From Yamagishiella unicocca (Eukaryota > Chlorophyta > Chlorophyceae > Chlamydomonadales > Volvocaceae), in NCBI GenBank assembly GCA_003116995.1, contig BDSL01000134.1:1-64000 (forward strand): a stretch of DNA of 64,000 nt, written 5' to 3'. Numbering within the stretch: position 1 is the first letter of the stretch; each line of letters starts with the position of its first letter. The position numbers and the translations under genes were made by a program. The notes beneath the pieces were generated by a model. That model made no database searches. It saw only the letters and a list, made by a program, of their open reading frames with translations, and had not been told where the DNA came from. Shown here piece after piece: positions 37,601 through 47,500 of the stretch.

Positions 37601-40600
37601 CCTAAGCCGTGCTGCGTCGACCCGTACGGGGCAAGGCGGGTGGCCCTGGGATTGTGCTTCTGGACTTGGCGTACTCGGCGGGAGGATATGGCCGCCGGTG
37701 GGAGGTTTCTACACATGTTTTGCGGTGGTGGGAAAAGGCTTGGGGCATTGTTGCATGCGTGTGGTGAGCACTAAGTGCGGGCATACGCATTTTGGGGTTT
37801 TCAGCGGTGGGAGGGCTGTGCGAGCAGTGCTTTGGTGCCCACGGGTTGGACACACGCTCGGTCTGGGCGGTCGTACTTTGGTCGTTACGGTGATGACGGC
37901 TAGGCTTGATGGTCGTTACGGTCGTGATGGCTAGGGCAAACCTTTTCGCTCCACCTCTGCAACCCTTTCACTGGTTTCGGGTCGCATGTTGCCCACTTCC
38001 CCAAAAGATCCCAAGAGTTATAACGCTTCCTCCTTCCGCCTGCGCGCTGATGTCGTACAGTCGCTCAAGCAGAACACTGAACGGTCGTACACCGCGTTGG
38101 AGAAATCCATCAGCGATATGCAATTACAGGCACGTGCAGAGGGCCCCAGGGTGTCTTGTCCGTGGTTAGGGAGGGTATGACGTGGCGAGGTAAACGTCAT
38201 GGGGCTGCTCATCCAGGACGGCGACTTGGGCTTTGATCGGCACGGAGTGAGACAGCTCGGAAGAAGGTGTCGTAGTCGTAGTCGTCTTGATGCGTAGGCT
38301 CTACTGAGATGTGCCACTTTCGTTCACCGCCATGCAGGCACAGACTGACACACTGAACATGCTGACAGCCAGTCCGGCGAACGCTCTCCACAGCGCGGGG
38401 AACTCCATGGGGTATCAAAACGCCGTGGCGTCGGCTCTGTCAGCCAATGGCGGAGGTGATTGGGCAGGGTCGCGGTAATTGTCTGTTAATTTATGGTTGT
38501 ATTGCACTCGCCGGTCACGCCAGTGCTTAATCGTTCGGATAGCTGCGCTCTGTTGACGCGTGCGTCATACGGCAAGCAGTTCGAGCGGCTCGGCTGTCTT
38601 TGGGTCCTGAAACGTGTCTCCAGCAGCACTGAGGCTGGCTTCCCCCCACCCCTGCACCCTTTCCGACGCAGTGTCGGGGTCTCTGGAGGAGTCTCTTCGT
38701 TCGGCCTTCGCGAGGCCCGCCATGCGCGCGCTGCCCGTCTTCAATGTGGATGCCGGGTTCATGCCCGACAACGCCGGCGCGGCTGCGGCGGTAAACGCTT
38801 TCGGTGGTATGGGAGGTAAGCAAAACTTGCGGTGGCACCGAGTTGCTGCTTCGTGCCTTTTTCGCCGTTTGCCGCTTAGGACTAGAGTGTCCCGCGCTTA
38901 TCCGTACCCAAAATGCTTCCTCGTGGACATCGGGCAGGCGGCGGTGGCGGTCATAGGGATCAGGCCCCTGCGAATGCTGGAGGCCTCGGGGCGGCCTGGG
39001 CGCTGCTTAACAGTTTCGAGGAACAGGCCGCGGCTGAGAAGGAAGAGCAGCAAAAGGCTGCCGTCATCGCGCACCAGGTGGGCGGCTGGGAGCGTTCACC
39101 AAATGGCGTGTTGGTTGGCTACGAGGGTCCACTACCGGTGTGATGCTTCCCCTATTGCGCAACCGCTGTTTGCACGGGAAAGCATTCCCGTGCAGTGTCG
39201 GCGATCAACTGCGGGTGACAGGGCGGGCCTTGGTGATCGGTTGGTGCTCAGCCCTATGGCCTGCCTGCCGGGCAAGATTACGTGGGGTTGTTTTTCGATG
39301 CGCCTTTGGTTGCAGGCGCCACGCCATCTAGCTGCCGATGCGAAGGTGCTTTCGTTGCAGGTCGCAACGCTTGCAGGTTACACCATTTGTTATGACGTGT
39401 TGTGGAATGTCGTGCAGGGCCAGGCAGATGGCACAGGGCTTGCGGATACTTTGCTCCTCTCGTGCCCTGCCCCTCCTGACGTGTTATTTCTGCCCTCCCC
39501 ATCTTCATGGCTGCAGGCGGTATCCATCGTGGACGCCAAGGTGAAGCAGGTGATTGTTCACGTGGACCGCCACATGCAGATCATCTCCACTGACGTGGAA
39601 GAGCGCCTGCGCATGTACGAGCAAACCATCATCCGGGTGAGTCCAGATACGGTGGGCGCCCTCACGGCGCCGTTGGCTAGGGTACGAGTCAATAGCGCCC
39701 AAGGCCGCGGGGACTTGGGGCAGCACTCATCTCCCGTTATGCAGTTTTTGGCGGGCGCGTCATGTTGGTACTTTGCGTACGTATGCACAACATGTAATGG
39801 GCGGACCGGCCTACCCTATGTCTGCCTGATTCCCGGATATGGGTATGGGTGGGTGTGGTACAATTGTGCAGTACGGGTGCGTACGGCGATGGCCGAGTCG
39901 CTGCTTGCGCTCACTGCCGCCGCTTAACGGGTGAACTCACGGACGCATCGCGTCTCAACATCTCAGCCAGGTCTAGCCCTTTGGTGGACAACAAATGAAG
40001 TACCAAGTAGTTTGTGCGATCCGACCCCCCTTGCGCCCGCTCGCGGTGTCCCCCCCTGCGTCCGCAGATGGCCCAGCAAATTGACCGCGTGCAGCGCGTG
40101 CTGCGAGACATCGAGGGCACGGCGACTTCGCGCATCGTCGTGCGACACGGCAACCAGGACGTGGACGAAGACTACGACGGTGGGAAGAAGCACCCGTCGC
40201 CTGCATCGCTCGCGGAGATGGAGGCGGCAGCCGGCAAGGTCAACGTTAAAGAAAACTGGATCAAGGTACGGGCTGCGCTGCGCGGGCGCTGCCTCTGCCG
40301 GTTCACTCATCCGTGACCGCCGGTCCGTGTCGTACCAAGTGTCGTACCAAGTGTCGCCACATTCTTCCGCGTGCACGAGTGCGGGCCGCTTATCCGCCCT
40401 CCTCACAACCCGGCGCCGAAACTCGCGCCGCACAGCCACACACCCCTTACGACCGGCTCCTGCGGCCCCTCTCGCCGTGCCGTCCGCACTGTTATTTTTT
40501 CCTTGGGGAGGCCTTGGCGGTTAAGTTATCGCACATGTACACAGGCCAGCGGTTAAACTCTTACCATTGCCTCCCTCACGACCCGGTCATACTTACCTCG

Positions 40601-40733
40601 CCGCGCCCCTGTTGCTGGCGCTTGGTGCATCCAGGCGGCTGCTATGGCGACCGGGCGGTTCGTGCCGCAGAAGGAGGAGGAGAAAAAAGCTACTCGCGGT
40701 TCGCCTCATGGCTATTTCCGGACGCCGGCGTAA
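34659..40733 (+). CDS. Coiled-coil protein of unknown function, about 718 aa
   Basis: Exons: 34659-34706, 35075-35251, 35441-35500, 35700-35946, 36198-36259, 36535-37011, 37130-37252, 37517-37546, about 38016-38129, 38338-38455, 38672-38815, 38938-39077, 39517-39636, 40068-40265, 40635-40733. Phases match throughout. The start MSGAKSRPNYAEAAGK has a strong donor (AAGGTAAGT). Exon 6 begins with a heptad-rich segment (MESREQQLMTLISQLQQQV), then Pro/Ala-rich disorder and an acidic patch (NDDDD). C-terminal coiled-coil segments include NSFEEQAAAEKEEQQKA, VDRHMQIISTDVEERLRMY and MAQQIDRVQRVLRDIEG. The end is basic (PQKEEEKKATRG). Exon 8 is only 30 nt. The boundaries of exon 9 are uncertain (non-CAG acceptor; possible GC donor at 38130). 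No family recognised; a cytoskeletal or basal-body role is possible but unsupported. Confidence 0.75.
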
Positions 40734-41499
40734 GCAATGCGTCGAGCTTTGAAAAGGGGGTGTTATGCGGTGCTTCGTGTCGAGGGATACAGACGTGCTT
40801 ACAACAGCTGATGATCAGCAACGGGCATGTTACGGGAAGGGCAGCGCACATCGCGCCGCAATGCGCCATGTGATCGTGCTTGCTGATTGACGGGAGGCGT
40901 GGTCACGCCCGTCACGACACTGTTGGTGTGTTACCCATCCGACGAGGAGCGGCTCTGCGGATGAGTACATATGTCCTGAAATGTGTTAATTGTACATAGA
41001 CTGTTGGACCATACCGTACATGCCATGCTAGCAGAGCTGTTATACGTGACTGGGTAAAGCGATTTTCAGACCTGCTGTCGTGGATCCTTACAAGCCGGCA
41101 TTTCCATGTGACGGTTGGTACTTGCCGCGATGGATATGTTCCTCTACTCGGGTTTACATAAAAAAACCCGTAGCTCGACTTGGGAAGTGTAACGGGTGCA
41201 TAGCCTTCGGACATCTGTACACGCATGCTACTGGACTAGGGTGGCCGGCCTCAAACATGGACGCAACGACTGCAGGTGCAGTGAAAAAGAGGAACGAGTG
41301 GGCTAGATGGTGGAGTGCAAAGCAGAGAACTGGGATGGTGAACGGGGAAGCGATGTCGCGGGATGCCTTGCGGGCTGGTAACGGCCCAGCTCATCCCGGA
41401 GACCGATCATTACCTTTTAAAGGAGATACGTTACCGATGTGCCTTGGCGCGCGGCTTGAACCGCGCCGCCTTACTAGGGAGAAACCGCGGCGGCTAGAG
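40734..41499. other. No gene recognised
   Basis: Spacer between the coiled-coil gene and a Penelope-like remnant. No domain or splice-consistent frame seen. Confidence 0.4.
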
Positions 41500-42070
41500 G
41501 AACGGCAACAAACGAGCGCTAGCGGTCGACAAACGAGCGCACAGTATACACAGGGTGGGAGCGCCGGTCGCGGTGGAGGACTCACCTGGCCAGCGCGGAT
41601 AACGGGAACCGACGGGGGGCGCATCGCGAAGCATGCGGGAAGGGGAGCAGCGACAAGCGTTAGGACATGTGTGGCAGATGACAGCCAAGGCACAGGGGTC
41701 AAAGCGACGAAGAGTCCGAGGCGGCGCGGCGAAAGAGGGGGAGAGAAGGCTCATGGCGCCTGATATGGTCGATGTGGTACGGCGGGGGGCGATACGGCAC
41801 GACGGTGACGGGCGGCGAAGGCCCTGGAATTTGGCAAGGGAGAGATTTAGGAAGGAGTTATGCGTCGTCGGAAGTGCGCCTGATGTGCGTGGGAGGAGCG
41901 CGACTCGGACCGGCTGGTGTGGGGTGAAAGGCGGCCAGGGAGGAATTCGGCGGGGCGAACGCGGGAGGAGGACGAGAGGCGGACGGTATTGGCAGAGGGG
42001 TCGCTGGACGGGGGTTGCGTGTCCGGGAGAGGATAGGTGTCCTCGAGTCGGCGTTCTTGATGGCATGTGG
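41500..42070 (-). mobile_element. Penelope-like element remnant (3' region)
   Basis: The plus-strand segment 41583-41850 resembles 59640-59880 and 13600-13680: shared strings include cacctggc, cgcgaagcatgcggg, aggggtcaaag and ggcg-cgaaag. No reverse transcriptase motif remains. Confidence 0.55.
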
Positions 42071-42569
42071 ACACACTGTCTTTCTTGCTATTCCTTAAAT
42101 CTCACGCGACCGTGCCATGTTACAGCAGTGAGGAGGACAATAGGCAACTCTTCCGCTTTCAGCTCTGTGGGGCGATTTCCGCCCTTGGGACATGAGGAGC
42201 TGTCCAGCTTTGAGGCGTGGCCCCGGCCGTGGGGTTACGGCCGATTGTGCTGCCCTTTGGCGCGTCTGGCCCGCTGACCCGGAGTCGTCGGCCACTTGCC
42301 GAACAGGTTTTTGTGCTGGCTCCTTGTAAGTAGACCGACATGCGCAACACTCATCACCACAACACCACATCATGCTCCAACACTCGTCTGCCTTGTTCAC
42401 CATGCGCCCAAGGCTCGTTCAGCCAGGTGGACACAAGCGGCTGCCACGGGTAAAAGTCTGAAACAACAACGTCCGCGTGAGTCCGATGACCGCGCGCGTC
42501 AGGGCCTAAGGCCATCCTGCATACAAATGTGCCCGAGCTCGGCTGCCGCCTGCCAAAGACATTCCTGTC

Positions 42570-44133
42570 CTAGAAAATTTCGGCAGGGAATGACCTGCCG
42601 TACAGGCCGATCCATGACGACGGCGCCTTTAGTTGCAGTCCTGCACTAGCCTCCGAAAGTGTAGCTGCGCTCGTATCCCCCACTCGCATAGACCCCAATA
42701 TTTGCACAGCGTGTGCCGCCAGCTGCAGCCCCTCCCCGGCGTTATCGCCCTCCGCCGCAAAGCATCCCAGCACTATGTATGGCAGGGTCTGCGCCGTGCA
42801 TTCTTGAATGAGAGGCCATGGCGGCAAGCTGTGGTGCAGCTGCAGCTCTTCGGCCCTGATCTCCGGCTCGAGTTCCACCAGCGGCTGCTGCTGCGGGCGG
42901 TGCGAGGACGTGCACACCGCACGAAGCTCCTCGCTGCCAGCAAGGAACCTGCAAGAACGTGTTGCGAGAAGCAAATTAGAGCCTGGCTGGATGGAAAAGT
43001 CGAAATGTGCGCTAGGTGAACATACATGGGCAATTGGGCTGACCACATTGCAAGTGGCAGGGGTTGCTTCAATGTTCGAGTTGCGAGAAGGTAGGGGCTG
43101 GGCTGGCGCCACCTGCGGAATGCTTTTTCCGTCCAGACGCGAGCCCCGCACGAACAAGTAGCGCCACCGTCCCTGACAGTACGGCAGGCCCGTGCCCACC
43201 AACCGATTGCTTAACGTAATGCGCTACAAATTGTGCCGTAATGCGCTACAAATTGTGCCGTATTTATAGCTCGCGCGTACTCCGCGATAGGATTTGCTGC
43301 CGTGCCCAATGCGACAGCCAGGGACTGAGGTACCGAAGGGCAACTACCGGTGTACGCTTGGAAGCACAGGACCTAGGGTTAGCGGAGATCCTGCCGTGGC
43401 GCACCTGAACGGCGAGCTGTCCAGCTGCTGGTCGCGCCGCAGCTGCGCGTCCAAGCCCGTCAGAAGCAGCACCGCAGCGGCGCCGGCCTCGCGAAGCCAG
43501 CTGACCAGCTCAGACGCATAGGCGGCCTGGCGACCCACCATGGCGGGCGCCCGTTGTTGCAGGAACACCAGCGGGTACCCTGCGCGCGAGGGAAGCTCAA
43601 GATTAGAAGATAGGATATTCCAACGTGAGACGTTAAGGCTAGGCTTCGAGCACAGCGCCATTTGCGTGCATCCTTCCCCGGGATGCCACGCCCTCCGGGT
43701 TTTGCGAGCCGCTTGAGCATAAACCTGGGCATGTAGCCCCACCCTCCGCAAGAGAATACCCCTGAAAGCCATACCCTGCATCGCGAAGAGCTCCAACGCG
43801 ACGGACAACTTCCCAGGCTGTGACGCATCTGTGTCGTACGCGTCGTTGCCGACTACTGGCAGCACGTTTACCGATTCGACGGCCCCAAGCGCACGAGGTT
43901 GAAGTGTTGCCACCAGCACATCCACAGCCAGCTCACCCACATTCGCATATGCTACCGCGGGCTGCGAGAGGCCAATAACTTGTCATATGACAACGAGGCA
44001 TGCATTCAAGGGTGAACGAGGCATGCTGTTAAGGATATCAATGGAAACATTTTTACGTGTCATCCCCCCTCACCAGGACAACCACAGCGCCTTTGATGGC
44101 CTGCTGCACGTCAGCGGCGCGCTCGCAAAGCAT
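42570..44133 (-). CDS. PSMG2: Proteasome assembly chaperone 2 (PAC2)
   Basis: PAC2 pairs with PAC1 and guides assembly of the alpha ring of the 20S proteasome in cytosol and nucleus. Four exons with matching phases: 44074-44133, 43775-43961, 43405-43579, 42570-42948, giving 266 aa; the human protein has 264. Family-typical strings in order: PAVAYANVGELAVDVL (compare 'PAVSVGNVGQLAVDLL'), VLPVVGNDAYDT, GKLSVALELFAMQ, LVFLQQRAP, WLREAGAAAVLLLTG and QLDSSPFRFL. The start MLCERAADVQQAIKGAVVVL is a little short for the family N-terminus but in phase. It is convergent with the coiled-coil gene and divergent from the FemAB-like gene, whose proposed start is 410 bp away. Intron 3 holds a 22-bp duplication. 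Confidence 0.92.
43216..43259. repeat. 22-bp direct repeat, two copies, in PSMG2 intron 3
   Basis: The unit gtaatgcgctacaaattgtg plus cc occurs twice without spacing and without mismatch. Confidence 0.95.
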
Positions 44134-44542
44134 TTCTCCCGGGTGATCGATTCTGGTTTCAAAATAGCAGATGCAGCCGTGCCGAGATATGATTGAACCT
44201 TATATGGTTGATCTGTATGCGTGCGCGACCTAAGCGGCTGAAACCTAAAAACGATCGTGAGCGCCTCTATCGCTTCTACCGTGTGTACCGTCGTGCCTTT
44301 TATGTTCCCACTAGCCACTGAAAGTTTGAAGCTATATATACAAACATGCTTCTAAATGAGCTTATGCCCGTAACTTTCTCCGGTACGGCTTTTTGTAAAT
44401 GGAGCCAGCTTGGGAGGACTCACACGCATTTTGAAGACGTTCAGTTGGGTGATTGATCTAATTCAGCGGGGTTAATCAAGCCCCCGCAACGTCCCCAAGG
44501 GACTACGCCTCGCATTCGCGCCTGCGCGGAACGTAAGTCGTC
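44134..44542. promoter_or_regulatory. Spacer between divergent PSMG2 and FemAB-like genes
   Basis: 409 bp between the two proposed start codons. It should contain at least the PSMG2 promoter. No named element is recognised. Confidence 0.4.
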
Positions 44543-47500
44543 ATGCGGCCCATCAGGGCACCGCAACGGTCTCACTTAGCACAAGAACACAGACGCGTAC
44601 GCCTCGCGACATGCCGTGTTCAAGGTTTAGGCAGCGTTCCTACAGCGCTCTGGGAGCGGGCTGTCAGCTTCGGCCAATCGTTGCGCCGTTTCGGAGTCCA
44701 GAGTACGGAGGTGCAGAATAGGACCGATCCGAAGGTGCGTGGTCGTAAGCTAACAGCCGGCGGGGTAACGGCGGGGCAACGGACGCTTGTTGGCTAGTCA
44801 GGGCCAGTCGGGCTGGGCAGAGCTGGGCGAGTGGATCAGGGCAGTGGCGCGTTGGGGGGTGAGTGGCCGGGAAGTGACGGCGCGTAAACGACACCATGGC
44901 AGACGGCGCAATGTTGGTTATATGGTTGCCGGAGTCGGACGGGTAATGCTTTGACCCCGCCGTCCTGCCCAAAATAGGACTGGTTTGCCGCCACAATCCA
45001 AAGGAATGTCGGGTGTGCTTCGTTTGCGATATGACTGTAGGGCAATAGGTTGGGTTTCCAGCCTAGACGAGCAACGGACGCGGGCTAGTGTCCTAGACCA
45101 TCGCACGTCCCAGCCCGACATCCTCGTGCCCTCCGCCCGGCTGTCCCCGCCGACCCACCCCCCCCGCCCCCCCACGAAACCCCCCTGATCCCCCTTACCA
45201 CACCAAGACATCGGGGGTCGGGAGCACTGCCTCGAGCACAGCTGACGTTCAAGACGGCTCCAGGCTGGAAGCAAGCAGCAGCAGAGGCAGCAGCAGCGAC
45301 AGCAGCAGCGGCAGCAGCAACAGCAGCACCACAGGCAGCAGCAACAGCAGCAGCACAGGCAGCAGCCCCGCTAAGACCTCCAACGCTGCCGACGTCAACC
45401 GCGGCAGCAGCACAGGCGCCGGCTCTTCGATCATCCGGGGCGCACCGGGTCACGCACCTCTGAACCTAGAGGTCCGAGTGGTCGACAGCATCTCCAAGGT
45501 GAGGGAGGGCGGGCGGGAGGGAGGGCGAGAGGGAGGGAGGGAGGGAGGGGGGAAGACCCGTGTAAGGAGGGAGAGTCCGGCCGCGCACCGCACAGCGGCG
45601 CCGCGTCGGCGTCTGCCGTACACTGGCGCGACGAGCCCCCAGCGGGATGCGGCGGGGCGGACATGTGCAGGCTTGCGCAGGTTTGTGTGTGTGTATGACA
45701 TCTCACATGGAAAGTACGGCATGTATATGATCTCTCACGTGGGCGCCCCACGTGTGCGTCACGCGGCGCGGCATATGTGTGTGTGGTGTGTGTGTGTGTG
45801 GGGGGGGTGATGGAGGGTGTGTGGGGGGTGGGGGGGAGATGTAGGTGTGCGGGTGTGTGGAAGGGGGGGGGTATCGCGGTGCGGCCCCGGGTTGGGTGTG
45901 ATGACCACTCGGCGGCGAGCGACATGTCGAGACTTGTCGATCAGCGGCTCCCCCGCGTCCACTCTCAAACCCTAAACTCGTAACCCGACCCCCCACCCCC
46001 CGGGGCCGCAGGTGCCGCGCGAGGAGTGGGACGCGGTTGTCTGCAGCTGCGCGGGGGGGGAGGTCAACCCCTTCCTGCTGTGGTCCTTCATGCACGCGTT
46101 GGAGGAGAGCGGCTCAGCGGTAGGCACGGCCAGCTGGGGGTCTCCAGGGAGGCCAGCTGGGGGTCTCCAGGGAGGCCAGCTGGGGGTCTCTCCAGGGAGG
46201 CCAGCTGGGGGTCTCCAGGGAGGCCAGCTGGGGGTCTCTCCAGGGAGGCCAGCTGGGGGTCTCCAGGGAGGCCAGCTGGGGGTCTCTCCAGGGAGGCCAG
46301 CTGGGGGTCTCCAGGGAGGCCAGCTGGGGGGTCTCTCCAGGGAGGCCAGCTGGGGGTCTCCAGGGAGGCCAGCTGGGGGTCTCTCCAGGGAGGCCAGCTG
46401 GGGGTCTCCAGGGAGGCCAGCTGGGGGTCTCCAGGGAGGCCAGCTGGGGGTCTCCAGGGAGGCCAGCTGGGGGTCTCCAGGGAGGCCAGCTGGGGGTCTC
46501 CAGGGAGGCCAGCTGGGGGTCTCCAGGGAGGCCAGCTGGGGGTCTCCAGGGAGGCCAGCTGGGGGTCTCCAGGGAGGCCAGCTGGGGGGTCTCCAGGGAG
46601 GCCAGCTGGAGGGTCTCCAGGGAGGCCAGCTGAAGGGTCTCTCCAGGGAGGCCAGCTGGGGGTCTCCAGGGAGGCCAGCTGGAGGGTCTCTCCAGGGAGG
46701 CCAGCTGGGGGTCTCTCCAGGGAGGCCAGCTGGGGGTCTCCAGGGAGGCCAGCTGGGGGTCTCCAGGGAGGCCAGCTGAAGGGTCTCTCCAGGGAGGCCA
46801 GCTGGGGGTCTCCAGGGAGGCCAGCTGGAGGGTCTCTCCAGGGAGGCCAGCGGGGGTTCTCTCCAGGGAGGCCAGCGGGGGTTCTCTCCAGGGAGGCCAG
46901 CTGGGGGGTCTCTCCAGGGAGGCCAGCTGGAGGGTCTCTCCAGGGAGGCCAGCTGGGGGTCTCCAGGGAGGCCAGCTGGAGGGTCTCTTCAGGGAGGCCA
47001 GCGGGGGTTCTCTCCAGGGAGGCCAGCGGGGGTTCTCTCCAGGGAGGCCAGCTGGGGGTCTCCAGGGAGGCCAGCTGGAGGGTCTCTCCAGGGAGGCCAG
47101 CTGGGGGTCTCCAGGGAGGCCAGCTGGAGGGTCTCTCCAGGGAGGCCAGCGGGGGTTCTCTCCAGGGAGGCCAGCGGGGGTTCTCTCCAGGGAGGCCAGC
47201 TGGGGGTCTCCAGGGAGGCCAGCTGGGGGGTCTCTCCAGGGAGGCCAGCTGGAGGGTCTCTCCAGGGAGGCCAGCGGGGGTTCTCTCCAGGGAGGCCAGC
47301 GGGGGTTCTCTCCAGGGAGGCCAGCTGGGGGGTCTCTCCAGGGAGGCCAGCTGGGGGGTCTCCAGGGAGGCCAGCTGGGGGTCTCCAGGGAGGCCAGCTG
47401 GAGGGTCTCTCCACGGAGGCCAGCTGTAGGGTCTCCAGGGAGGCCAGCTGGGGAGGTCTCTGCTGGACGTGTGTGTTTCAATGCGAGGCCTCCCAACATC

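Noticed and set aside
45250..45400. CAG/CAA-like triplet run as a separate microsatellite
   Set aside because: It lies in the exon 45242-45498 and encodes a Ser-rich linker of the FemAB-like protein.
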